Assembly: GCA_903820085.1 (NCBI GenBank)
Contig: CAIJGA010000021.1
Location: 186,001 to 250,000 of the forward strand
From: an uncultured Chlorobiaceae bacterium
Lineage (GTDB): Bacteria; Bacteroidota; Chlorobiia; Chlorobiales; Chlorobiaceae
Length of the DNA: 64,000 nucleotides
Direction: 5' to 3'
The position numbers and the translations under genes were made by a program. Numbering within the stretch: position 1 is the first letter of the stretch; each line of letters opens with the position of its first letter. The notes below the pieces were generated by a model, which had not been told where the DNA came from, made no database searches, and saw only the letters and a list, made by a program, of their open reading frames with translations. Positions 52,230-61,470 of this stretch are shown here, one piece after another.

Positions 52230-55200
52230 ACGGCTTGAGCTGAAAGCGTTTGGCCCTTTTTCCGGTGATATTCTTGATTTCTCCTCTCCTCTTCCAGGTC
52301 TCCATATTGTTTATGGGCCAAATGAGGCAGGCAAAAGCAGTGCCATGAGAGCGCTTCAGGCCCTCTTTTTTGGTTTTCCCATACGTACTGCGGATAATTT
52401 TCGCCATCAGAACCAGCAGCTTCTGGTGGGCGGCTGCTTGCAGGGTGATAACGGTAAGGAACTTGCATTTTTCCGCCGGAAACGAAGTGTGAAAGATCTC
52501 TTTGACCAGCAGGACAATCCGCTTGAGCCATCAGCCCTGATACCGTATTTGCATGGCGTTGAAAAAGAACTTTTTCTTGCGCTGTACGGCATTAATCATG
52601 AAATGCTGGTCATGGGAGGGCAAGGCGTTTTGGACCAGCAGGGAGAGGTAGGCAAGGCACTCTTTGCTGCCGGTGCCGGGCTTGCCTCTCTGAAACCGGT
52701 CATTGACGGGCTTGAACGGGAAGGGGATAGTCTTTTCAGGCCACAGGGCTCAAGCAGATTGATCAATGAGGCTTTGGCTTACCACAAGGAGTTGCAGAGG
52801 CAATCGAAAGAGGTAACCCTTTCGGGCCGTGAATGGGAGGAGCATCAGCAGGATCTCGACGAGGCGCAAAAGAAGCTGACAGAGATACAGAAGAGAAAGC
52901 AGCAACTGGAGACGGAGAAAAGCAAGTATGAACGTTTGCACCAGGCGTTGCCTGATCTTTCAGATCGTAAAAACCTGTTGCTGCAACTGGCTGAACTGGG
53001 CGAGGTCACACCTCTACCTGCTGATTTCAGCGAGCGCCGGGGTACCCTTGAACAGCAGGAGAGAGAGGCACGCATCCACTTTGAGCAGGTAACGGCACGG
53101 CTTCAAACTCTCCGGGAAAAAATGGCCGGGCACTCACTCAATCAGAGGCTGCTTGATGAAGCCGCCACGATAGAGGATTTGCATCAGCGGCTCGGCGAGT
53201 ATCGGAAAGGAAAAAGTGACCGTCCGCAGCGTGACGGGCAGCGCATCGGCGCACGCACTGCGGCAGCGGATCTTCTCAAGCAGATCAAGCCTGAATTGAG
53301 CATCAATGATAGTGATCGTCTTCGTCCCGGACTTTCAAAGCGTAGAACGATGCTGGATCTTGCTTCCCGCCATGAAGCACTTCAGCAGGGGACGCGGAAC
53401 GCACAACTTCAGTTGCAGGAGATTGAAAAAGTGCTTGAAAAAGTTGAATCTGAACGGCAGCAACTCCCGCCTGTTGCTGAAACCGGTCAGCTTCCGCGGG
53501 CACTGCTTGCGGCTGAAAGGGCTGGTGATATCGACACCCAGATCATGAGTCTTGAGCATGAACGGCAGAGTTGCCAGCGAGAATGTATCGCGGCATTGAA
53601 TCGGCTCGGACTGTGGAAAGGGTCACTGGAACTCGTCCTCCATCTTCCGCTTCCTCTTGCGGAAACCGTCAACCTGTTTGACGAGGAGTTCCGTGCTTTG
53701 ACTGACCATAAACGGCAACTTCAGGCAGAGCAGGAGGAACTTGAAAAGCAGTTGGTTCTTGCAGCAGAAAAAATCCAAAAGCTTGCATTTGCCTTTGACG
53801 TTCCCAGTGAGGAAGAATTGGCAAAGAACAGAAGCAGGCGGGAGCAGGGGTGGCAGCTTTTGCGCCGTCAATGGATCGGTCAGGAGGATGTGGCTGAAGA
53901 GAGCCGCAACTACGACTCCCGGTACCCGCTTCCGGAAGCTTATGAGCAGATGGTCGGTTTGGCTGACCAGATCGCGGATCGACTTTATCGTGAGGCGGAG
54001 CTTGTCGAGAAATATGCATCATTGAAAGCTGATACGGAAAAATGCGAGAAGCGGCTTGCGGTACTTCATGACAAAAAGGCAACTGCTGACGGAGCCATCG
54101 CAGATTTCTACCGCCGATGGCAGCAACAATGGGCAACAATGGGCATTATACCGCTCTCTCCCCGTGAGATGATCGCCTGGCTTGGCTCCTTTGAAAATCT
54201 GCGCATTCAGGTCAGGGAACTTGAAAAGAGCCAGAGAGAGCTCGATGAAAAGATGACATACCGCACAGAGTTGCAGGGAAGTCTCCTCAAAGAAATTGCT
54301 GCGGCAGGTGCAGACAAGAGCTTCACAGGATTGGCGCTGCACGAGCCTCTTGACTATGCCAGAGCTCTCTGGAACAGCATGGAAACTGTCCAGAAAAAGC
54401 GGGAAGCGATAGCGAGCAAACTTCGTGACGGCCAAAGAACGCTTGAAAATGCCCTGGAGAAGAGGAACCGGGCCGAGAATGAGCTGAAGGAGTGGCAGGC
54501 AGAGTGGAGCAATGCGATGACGCCTCTTGGGCTTGATGGCAAGACACTTCCCTCAGAGGCGCTTGATTTCATGGAGACGCTTCAAGCCTGTTTTGAGAAG
54601 CTGAAGGAGGCTGATGATTTTCGCAAACGGATAGAGGGAATTGACCGGGATATAAACGAGTTTGAAGCGGATGTCGATCGACTTGTTCAGCAAATTGCCC
54701 CGGATCTTGCAGGTATTGAAGCCCATCCGGCCATCACCGAACTTAAACTCCGCCTTGGTCGTGCCAGTCAGGAACAAGCCATTTTGCTGCGGGAGGGTGA
54801 AGAGCTGGAGCTGCTTGAAAAAGCACTGGTCACTACGCAAACCGATGTGCGGAGCTGCGAAGCTGAACTTGCGGCAATGCGTGAGTCAGCCGATTGCTGC
54901 ACCCGTGAGGATCTGATAGCGGCTGAGCAGCGTTCTGAGACATGGACTATGCTCAAACAGCGGCAACAGGAAGTGGAGAGGAATCTCTCCCGTATTGCGG
55001 CGGGTACAACCCTTGTCGATCTTGAGCTTCAGGCCGAATCGGTCAATCCTGATGAACTTCCCGGCCGTATCGACATCCTGAACAAGGAGATTGTTAGCCA
55101 GCTTAATCCGGAAATCAATCAGTTGACAGAAAGCATAGGCCGAAAAAAAAATGAGCTTGAACGGATAAATGGCGGCAGCAAGGCAGCTGAACTGGCCGAA

Positions 55201-55734
55201 GCCCTGCAGCACTCTCTCACAAAAGTCCGCCGTTTGACCGACCGCTATATCCGCATCAAGCTTGCAGCAACAATGCTCCGTGACGAAACCGAGCGATATC
55301 GTCAGGAAAACGAGGCGCCGGTCCTGAAAATTGCCTCCCGTTATTTCACCGAGCTGACCATAGGCTCCTTTACCGGCCTGCGTACCGACAGTGACGAGCA
55401 TGGCAAACTGGTTCTGGCCGGTGTGCGACCAAACGGAAGCTGGCTGCAGGTTGATGCCATGAGTTCCGGCACCCGCGACCAGCTCTATCTTGCCCTGCGC
55501 CTCGCAACCCTCGAATGGCGCACAGAGTCAAGCGAGCCCATGCCATTTATTGTAGACGATATACTGATCAACTTTGACGATCAACGCTCACAGGCAACCA
55601 TCAGAGCGCTGAGTGAACTGGGAATAAAGAGCCAGGTGATTCTCTTTACGCACCATCATAAGATTGTGGAAGTGGCAGGGAAGCCGGAGTTTGCGGGGAA
55701 AGTCTTTATCCATAAGATTCGGGGCGGGCAGTAA
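52219..55734 (+). CDS. yhaN: SbcC/Rad50-like AAA ATPase, YhaN type
   Basis: 1171 aa. N-terminal Walker A GPNEAGKSS at residues 33-41 after MKIKRLELKAFGPFSGDI. Long coiled-coil segments fill about 180-1000, rich in E/K/Q/L heptads, without an obvious CxxC zinc hook, as in YhaN rather than SbcC. The C-terminal ATPase half carries signature MSSGTRDQLYLALRLA, Walker B PFIVDDILINFDD and H-loop ILFTHHHKIVEVA. It is the SMC-like partner of the YhaO nuclease. AGGGAG lies seven bases from the ATG. It sits 2.5 kb before recC, so this part of the genome is rich in double-strand-break functions. Confidence 0.9.
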   Translation: MKIKRLELKAFGPFSGDILDFSSPLPGLHIVYGPNEAGKSSAMRALQALFFGFPIRTADNFRHQNQQLLVGGCLQGDNGKELAFFRRKRSVKDLFDQQDNPLEPSALIPYLHGVEKELFLALYGINHEMLVMGGQGVLDQQGEVGKALFAAGAGLASLKPVIDGLEREGDSLFRPQGSSRLINEALAYHKELQRQSKEVTLSGREWEEHQQDLDEAQKKLTEIQKRKQQLETEKSKYERLHQALPDLSDRKNLLLQLAELGEVTPLPADFSERRGTLEQQEREARIHFEQVTARLQTLREKMAGHSLNQRLLDEAATIEDLHQRLGEYRKGKSDRPQRDGQRIGARTAAADLLKQIKPELSINDSDRLRPGLSKRRTMLDLASRHEALQQGTRNAQLQLQEIEKVLEKVESERQQLPPVAETGQLPRALLAAERAGDIDTQIMSLEHERQSCQRECIAALNRLGLWKGSLELVLHLPLPLAETVNLFDEEFRALTDHKRQLQAEQEELEKQLVLAAEKIQKLAFAFDVPSEEELAKNRSRREQGWQLLRRQWIGQEDVAEESRNYDSRYPLPEAYEQMVGLADQIADRLYREAELVEKYASLKADTEKCEKRLAVLHDKKATADGAIADFYRRWQQQWATMGIIPLSPREMIAWLGSFENLRIQVRELEKSQRELDEKMTYRTELQGSLLKEIAAAGADKSFTGLALHEPLDYARALWNSMETVQKKREAIASKLRDGQRTLENALEKRNRAENELKEWQAEWSNAMTPLGLDGKTLPSEALDFMETLQACFEKLKEADDFRKRIEGIDRDINEFEADVDRLVQQIAPDLAGIEAHPAITELKLRLGRASQEQAILLREGEELELLEKALVTTQTDVRSCEAELAAMRESADCCTREDLIAAEQRSETWTMLKQRQQEVERNLSRIAAGTTLVDLELQAESVNPDELPGRIDILNKEIVSQLNPEINQLTESIGRKKNELERINGGSKAAELAEALQHSLTKVRRLTDRYIRIKLAATMLRDETERYRQENEAPVLKIASRYFTELTIGSFTGLRTDSDEHGKLVLAGVRPNGSWLQVDAMSSGTRDQLYLALRLATLEWRTESSEPMPFIVDDILINFDDQRSQATIRALSELGIKSQVILFTHHHKIVEVAGKPEFAGKVFIHKIRGGQ

Positions 55735-55816
55735 GAATCAGCGTTAATAAAACAACCAAGTCCCTGAAATGCTTTCCGATAGACATCTTTATTTGTCTGT
55801 AAACTGACCGGTGACG

Positions 55817-56107
55817 TTAACGGGCAATCTGTGGCTTTCCGTTTTTTGCGAAAAAGTCGTTCAGCGCCTCCCCAACCATTTGCTGAATGGACATATCCTT
55901 GTCCAGACCGATCATTTTCAGCTGCTTCAGGACATCGGCATCAAACCAGCCCGTGATAGACTTTTTCCCCAGTCGGTTTGACGGTGTTGGTGAAGCCGTA
56001 CGTGTTTTCTCAGTCTGTTGCATAGCAGCTTTGTCAGCCTTAGCACCCTCTTTTTGGCTATCTGATGACTGGCGCAATGCTGATGCAAGGCTTGTTTTTT
56101 TTTGCAT
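55817..56107 (-). CDS. Ribbon-helix-helix partner of ParA
   Basis: 96 aa. The N-terminal half is polar and Gln/Ser/Lys-rich, probably disordered. The C-terminal 45 residues (SITGWFDADVLKQLKMIG, SIQQMVGEALNDFFAKNG) form a ribbon-helix-helix DNA-binding fold of the antitoxin/ParG-like kind. It lies 24 bp after parA in the same direction. Disordered tail plus RHH is the plan of small plasmid centromere-binding proteins, whose tail stimulates ParA ATPase. It probably binds the repeated motifs upstream of parA. Confidence 0.78.
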   Translation of the reverse strand: MQKKTSLASALRQSSDSQKEGAKADKAAMQQTEKTRTASPTPSNRLGKKSITGWFDADVLKQLKMIGLDKDMSIQQMVGEALNDFFAKNGKPQIAR

Positions 56108-56131
56108 AGTATATTCTCCGTTCCCTATAAA

Positions 56132-56758
56132 TTATTTTTTAATACCGATATAGCGGCAAATCCACTCATAAATTCTCTCTACCTCCCGGGCAGCTTTTCC
56201 TGAAGGCTCATATTCAATGGCGGCCAGTCCAACCGTTAAAGAGTGTACAAAAGCGGCTCGTTGGCCTAAATATTCCGGAATTATTTCCAGATTATAACAT
56301 TTTATTGCCTCGAGAGCCTCATCGGTAAGTGATCCTCTAGGGGGAACTGAATTCAGAATGGCAACGGCCGGTTTTTTTGCCATGGCAGCAATATCGACCG
56401 AAGTCGCAATAGCACGAAGATCAAGAATCGAGGGCTTGCAGGGAATAATCACTAAATCTGCAACTCTGGCGACTTGCAGTGCTGCGGAATCTGAGTGAGG
56501 AGCTGTATCGATAATAACAAGATCAGCTCCATGTTCACGGGCGGTCTCAAGGATTGCATTAATGCGTACCGGTTGTGCTGAAATAACGACAGGACTCTCT
56601 TTTTTGCGGGTGTCTTGCCACCCCATCGCGCTGCCCTGAGGGTCGATATCAATAACAACACACGAATGTCCGCGGCTCTCAGCCGCAACAGCAAGATTGA
56701 TTGCAAGTGTTGTTTTGCCTGCCCCGCCTTTCTGCGATATCATGGCAATTATTTTCAT
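56132..56758 (-). CDS. parA: ParA-family partition ATPase
   Basis: 208 aa from the ATG at 56756-56758, placing IIAMISQKGGAGKTTLAINL (deviant Walker A KGGAGKTT, residues 10-17) at the N-terminus; the longer frame to 56809 adds 17 atypical residues. Walker A' region VVIDIDPQGSAMGWQ and Walker B LVIIDTAPHSDSAA follow. The length and absence of an N-terminal HTH place it with small type Ib ParA proteins of plasmids and other mobile DNA. It is paired with an RHH gene and not with a ParB gene, so it is not the chromosomal ParAB. Likely an integrated plasmid relic or a cargo-positioning system. Confidence 0.88.
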   Translation of the reverse strand: MKIIAMISQKGGAGKTTLAINLAVAAESRGHSCVVIDIDPQGSAMGWQDTRKKESPVVISAQPVRINAILETAREHGADLVIIDTAPHSDSAALQVARVADLVIIPCKPSILDLRAIATSVDIAAMAKKPAVAILNSVPPRGSLTDEALEAIKCYNLEIIPEYLGQRAAFVHSLTVGLAAIEYEPSGKAAREVERIYEWICRYIGIKK

Positions 56759-58251
56759 GGTGTCATGAAGGATTGTGTTCCTGAATGAAAGCGGGAATGT
56801 AATATTCATAACATAACATCATTATACCAATATTGCAATACACTGATCACACAAAATAACACTTCCTATTGACTTAAATCCATTAATCTGTAAATATTAC
56901 AATACATATGGATGATTTAATTACTTGTAATATAGAATACAAAATATATTGCAATCATATCCGATAAGCTATTGAGATAAAAGTATATAAAGTTTCTCTA
57001 TACGGTCTTAAGTCGCTGTTTTCCTTTTTCAGGCAACAACAGATTTGCCGTTATTCGGGAAGATTTCCGATACCGTATCAGAAATGATGTGATGAAGTGA
57101 AGATTTCTCGTGATAACTTTTTCGCAGGAACTTGCCGATATCACTCCGGACTATTCAATTATTTTAATCTGGTTCACGTATGAGTCGGCTCTTTGTGTTC
57201 TCTTCGGAAAGTTTGCTTGTGTTTTCCCGTAAGGAAGCTTGCATGTTCAAGCTTCAGCGAAATGCGGGGGATGTTTCCGCTTTTGTTAAGAAGAATTGTT
57301 CCTTTTGTTGAATTGATGTTAGAGAAATTGCTTGTTTGATATCTATACTTGTATAAATAAAACAATATGTACTGAATGAAAGATGTATAGACTGCTTTAT
57401 AAGCTTGACAGTGCCAACCCGGAGCGCATAGTCATCAGTTGAAGTATTATGGCAAGGGGCGACTAACTGTGCTCCCCGAGTTAAAATCAGGGAATTCTTC
57501 TGCTTGAACTCTGTGTTTTGTCGTGTTGTAAGCTTTCATTTACTACTGAAAGCTATAAATAAGTAATATTGGACTCTTCCAAAATACCCAAAATCCTGAG
57601 AAATCGTTGCCTCCAGAATAATGATTTACACTCGGATAAGTGTATATTTATATTGCATTTAATGTGATTCGAATGTGATCTGGTTCGCGTGTTGTAATTA
57701 TTTATTGATGTGAATAATGATATGTATATCGTTGTGTTGTATACTATGTATTATGAATGCAATCTATATTGTGTGAATGAATACAAAATATATTTATATC
57801 TCCTCTTGCGTTATGGGTTCGGTCTGCAAACGTGTCGTTGCCGTAATTATTTGCGTACAGAAGGATGAGATTGAACTGAGGAAGAGAGCAGAACTGGTTA
57901 AGCCTGTGTGCCTTTGGAAGTGGGGGGGTGTATTAAGCGTCTTGGTGTTGGCAAAGCCGTATTGCTGCCGACAGAACACAAAAAACCTCCAATGTTCCAC
58001 GTGTAGAAATTGAAGGCAAAGGGGGAGTATGATCTATCTTTTTGTCAATATAAAACTCTTATACCAAACAGCACCAGGCTTCGTGCCACGTCTGTTTTTC
58101 CAGCCTTGTGCAGGACGTGAGCCCAGCGTTACTGGCCAGCATCTTGATGACGGTCGGGGTTTCGGGAAAATCGCAGTTCCTGATGTGCTACTGTAAGGTA
58201 ATCTTAATTGTAAGAGGCAAGGTATATTAACGATTATCATATATTTGCCCT
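56759..58251. other. Gene-poor AT-rich region upstream of parA and recC
   Basis: About 1.5 kb without a convincing gene. The part next to parA contains the repeated ATATTRCAA sites (separate entry). 56881-56940 has 12 G+C in 60. Short ORFs of 60-80 codons (57174-57365, 57777-58013, 58034-58240) have no recognisable product. The patches 57830-58010 and 58080-58200 are GC-richer than the rest and may be remnants of decayed genes. No tRNA or direct-repeat attachment site was found. Confidence 0.55.
56829..56955. repeat. Four ATATTRCAA repeats, candidate ParA/RHH operator or centromere
   Basis: AATATTGCAATAC (56829-56841), AATATTACAATAC (56893-56905), inverted TTGTAATAT (56925-56933) and ATATTGCAAT (56946-56955). 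The first contains the perfect palindrome TATTGCAATA. They lie 70-200 bp upstream of the parA start, where RHH partition proteins bind operator-centromere sites. Confidence 0.6.
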
Positions 58252-61200
58252 ATGCCACTTAACCTCTACACCAGCAACCGGATGGAAGTTCTGGTTGATA
58301 CCCTCGCCTCTACGCTTAGCAAGCCGCTGGATTTGCCATTCGCCCAGGAGGTGATTGTGGTGCAGAGCCGCGGAATACAGCGCTGGCTCTCAATGGAGCT
58401 GGCGTCGCGTTTTGGCGTCTGGGCTAACGGGGATTATCCTTTTCCGAACGCTATGGTTAAAAAGCTCTTCGAACAGCTCTTGCCTGCAACTCCGGAGGGC
58501 GCCTCCTTTGCGCCGGAGGTGATGAGCTGGAAGATCATGCGACTTCTGCCGGATCTGCTCAAGAGTGAGCCTTTTGGCACCTTGCGCCACTATCTGGCCG
58601 ATGATCCTGACGGGCTCAAGCTTTTCCAGTTATCCGAAAAAATTGCTGATACCTTCGACCAGTACACGCTCTATCGCTCGGAGATGCTCTCCGGCTGGGA
58701 GGCGTGGGAGCAGCAGCCAACAGGAGATGAGTGGCAGCCGATCCTTTGGCGAAAGCTTGCAGATGGAGAGGGATCACACCGGGGACGGCTGAAGGAGCTC
58801 TTCTGCCGGCAGTTGAGCCCTGCGTTACCGGGCGTGAAGGATATTGCTGAGCGGATCACCCTCTTCGGCATCTCCTACCTCCCGAAGTTCCATCTCGATA
58901 TGCTCTCGGCGGTTGCCAGAGCGACGGAGGTGAACCTTTTTCTTCTGAGTCCGACCCGTGAATATTGGGGGGATATTCTCTCCAAAAAGGCAACTGTCCG
59001 CCTTTCGGAGGAGGAGCGTGCAATGCGTACTGAAGGCAATCCGCTGCTTGCTTCGCTCGGGCGTATCGGTCGTGATTTTTCCGACATGATTATCGACCTG
59101 AGCGACAGCGCCTTACATCAGGAGGAGCGCTATGACGATCCGGGTGAGAAGTGCCTGCTTCATGCCCTGCAGTCCGATATTCTGAACCTTGCGGGCACCG
59201 GCGAGGAGGGTGAGTTGCGCCCTCTTGATCCTCTTGATCGCTCGGTGAGGATTCACTCCTGTCACAGCCCGCTTCGTGAAATCGAGGTGCTTTACGACAA
59301 CATCCTCGCCATGCTTGAGGAGTACCCAGAGCTGAGCCCGAGGGATATTGTGGTGATGACTCCGGAAATTGAGAGCTACTCGCCCTTTATCGCCAGTGTT
59401 TTCGGGGCGGGGAGTGCCGGTGGAGATGGCGCTTCGGCTATTCACTACTCCATTGCTGACCGGCGCACGATCAATGAGGGGGAGATTGCCTCAGCGGTGC
59501 TGAAGTTGCTTGCTCTCTCAGGCAGCAGCCTTGGCGCATCCGAGCTCTTTGACCTGCTTGCATCCCCTCCGGTGAGCCGTCGTTTTTTGCTGGAGAGTGA
59601 CGAACTTGATATTATCCGTGCATGGATTGAAAATACCGGCATTCGATGGGGAATGGATGAGAGTGACCGTACGGCGAGGAATTTGCCCGGATACCGCCAA
59701 AACTCCTGGAAGGCGGGGCTCGACCGGCTCATGCTTGGCTATGCCATGCCGGACGAAAATCAGCTCTTTAACGGCATACTGCCTTATGACGATCTCACCG
59801 GCTCTGCTCCGGAAACCCTTGGCAAGTTTGCTGGGTTCATTACGGCCGTCGAAAGCTTTGTCAAAAGTATTGGGCGATCCCGCCCACTAGACGAGTGGCG
59901 TATCCAGTTTCAGGCATTGCTGGCGGACTTTATTGTCCCCTCCAGCAGCTCAGAGCGGGAGTTTGCTGCAATAGCCGCACTTGCTGAAAAGCTTGGCGAT
60001 GTTGTCACTATGGCGGAATACACCGGAGTGGTAACACCTGCGGTGATGCTCTCCTGGCTGAGATCTCGTCTTGAGCAGCAGGAGCAGGGGCTTGGCTTCA
60101 TGACGGGCGGGATCACCTTTTGCTCCATGCTTCCCATGCGGAGCATTCCGTTCAGGGTTGTTGTCCTGATCGGCATGAACGACAGCGCCTTTCCCCGCCA
60201 GAGCCGCGCTCCGGGATTCGATCTTATTGCACGTGCACCGCAGAAGGGCGACCGTTCAACTCGCAATGAAGACCGGTACATGTTTCTTGAGTCAATCATT
60301 TCAGCCCGCGATCTGCTCTATATCAGCTATGTCGGCCAAAGCATCAAAGACAACAGCGAACTGCCGCCGTCAGTGCTGGTGAGTGAACTGCTCGATGCTG
60401 TCCGCAGGGGCTTTGCTCTGCCTGATGGAAATGCTGTTGAGAAACATCTGGTCGTGCGACACCGCCTGCAGGCGTTTAATCGGGCTTATTTTTCTGCAAG
60501 CTCTCCGCTCTTCAGCTATTCGGCTGAAAACTTTAATGCACTGGTAGAAAAAGAGCGCCCGTCAGTTTCATCCTGTCCCTTTATGAGCGCTCCTCTTGAT
60601 GAACCGCCCGTGGAGTGGAAAACGGTTTCGCTCGATCGGCTGTTGCGTTTTTACGATAACCCTGCCGGCTTTTTTCTTGAACAGCGTCTCGGCATACGCC
60701 TCGAAGGCATGGTGGAGCCGCTTGAGGATCGTGAGCCCTTTGCCGTTCAGGGACTCGAATTGTACAGCCTGAAGCAGGAGCTGCTGGAGGTTGTGCTTGA
60801 AGGAGGTGAGAGCAGCGAACTGCTTCCGCTATATCGGAGTCGGGGTTTGCTTCCCCCTGAACTGCACGGGGAGCTGCTTTTCCGCAAAATCCTTGATGAG
60901 GTACGGGAGTTTGCTGCAACAGTGCAGGAAAAAAGCTTCAGCAAAGCTCCTCTTGCTCCTCTTGAAATAGATCTGCAACTCGGCGAGTTCCGTCTGACCG
61001 GCCAGCTTTCACGGGTGTGGCCGCAAGGTCTGCTGCACTATCGCTGTGCAAAGCTGAAGATGAAAGATCAGATGAGAGGCTGGATAGAACACCTCGTTCT
61101 CAACTCGGCAGAGCAACCGGGCTACCCAAAAGAGAGTTGCCTTGTCATGGTTGACGACACAAAGAATTTTGCGCCGGTGGCTTGTGCTGCCAGCCATCTG

Positions 61201-61470
61201 GAGCATCTTCTGAAGCATTACTGGCAGGGTCTTTCCATGCCGCTGCGCTTCTTTCCGCGTTCATCAATGGCCTATGCCGCAAAAGAAAATCTTGATGCCG
61301 CCCGCAAGGAGTGGCGGGACGACAGCTTCAATAATCGCCCTGGCGAAGGCTCCGATCCGGCCGTCAGTCGCTGCTTTGGTTCTTCTGAACCCTTTGATGA
61401 GGAGTTCTGCTCCCTTGCTGTCGAACTGCTCAGGCCGATGATCGATTCCGAAAGGAAGGATCCGCAATGA
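58252..61470 (+). CDS. recC: Exodeoxyribonuclease V subunit RecC
   Basis: 1072 aa, close to the usual ~1100. N-terminal LNLYTSNRMEVLVDTLAS and FAQEVIVVQSRGIQRWLSMEL are diagnostic of RecC. Next come FGVWANGDYPFPNAMVKKLF, an inactivated helicase-like core with EVLYDNILAMLEEYPELSPRDIVVMTPEIE, quoted as LSPRDIVVMTPEIE, VRHRLQAFNRAYF, and a C-terminal nuclease-like fold with SLDRLLRFYDNPAGFFLEQRL. In RecBCD the subunit splits the duplex and reads Chi. The stop overlaps the recB start (ATGA at 61467-61470). Monocistronic promoter not identified. Confidence 0.94.
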   Translation: MPLNLYTSNRMEVLVDTLASTLSKPLDLPFAQEVIVVQSRGIQRWLSMELASRFGVWANGDYPFPNAMVKKLFEQLLPATPEGASFAPEVMSWKIMRLLPDLLKSEPFGTLRHYLADDPDGLKLFQLSEKIADTFDQYTLYRSEMLSGWEAWEQQPTGDEWQPILWRKLADGEGSHRGRLKELFCRQLSPALPGVKDIAERITLFGISYLPKFHLDMLSAVARATEVNLFLLSPTREYWGDILSKKATVRLSEEERAMRTEGNPLLASLGRIGRDFSDMIIDLSDSALHQEERYDDPGEKCLLHALQSDILNLAGTGEEGELRPLDPLDRSVRIHSCHSPLREIEVLYDNILAMLEEYPELSPRDIVVMTPEIESYSPFIASVFGAGSAGGDGASAIHYSIADRRTINEGEIASAVLKLLALSGSSLGASELFDLLASPPVSRRFLLESDELDIIRAWIENTGIRWGMDESDRTARNLPGYRQNSWKAGLDRLMLGYAMPDENQLFNGILPYDDLTGSAPETLGKFAGFITAVESFVKSIGRSRPLDEWRIQFQALLADFIVPSSSSEREFAAIAALAEKLGDVVTMAEYTGVVTPAVMLSWLRSRLEQQEQGLGFMTGGITFCSMLPMRSIPFRVVVLIGMNDSAFPRQSRAPGFDLIARAPQKGDRSTRNEDRYMFLESIISARDLLYISYVGQSIKDNSELPPSVLVSELLDAVRRGFALPDGNAVEKHLVVRHRLQAFNRAYFSASSPLFSYSAENFNALVEKERPSVSSCPFMSAPLDEPPVEWKTVSLDRLLRFYDNPAGFFLEQRLGIRLEGMVEPLEDREPFAVQGLELYSLKQELLEVVLEGGESSELLPLYRSRGLLPPELHGELLFRKILDEVREFAATVQEKSFSKAPLAPLEIDLQLGEFRLTGQLSRVWPQGLLHYRCAKLKMKDQMRGWIEHLVLNSAEQPGYPKESCLVMVDDTKNFAPVACAASHLEHLLKHYWQGLSMPLRFFPRSSMAYAAKENLDAARKEWRDDSFNNRPGEGSDPAVSRCFGSSEPFDEEFCSLAVELLRPMIDSERKDPQ

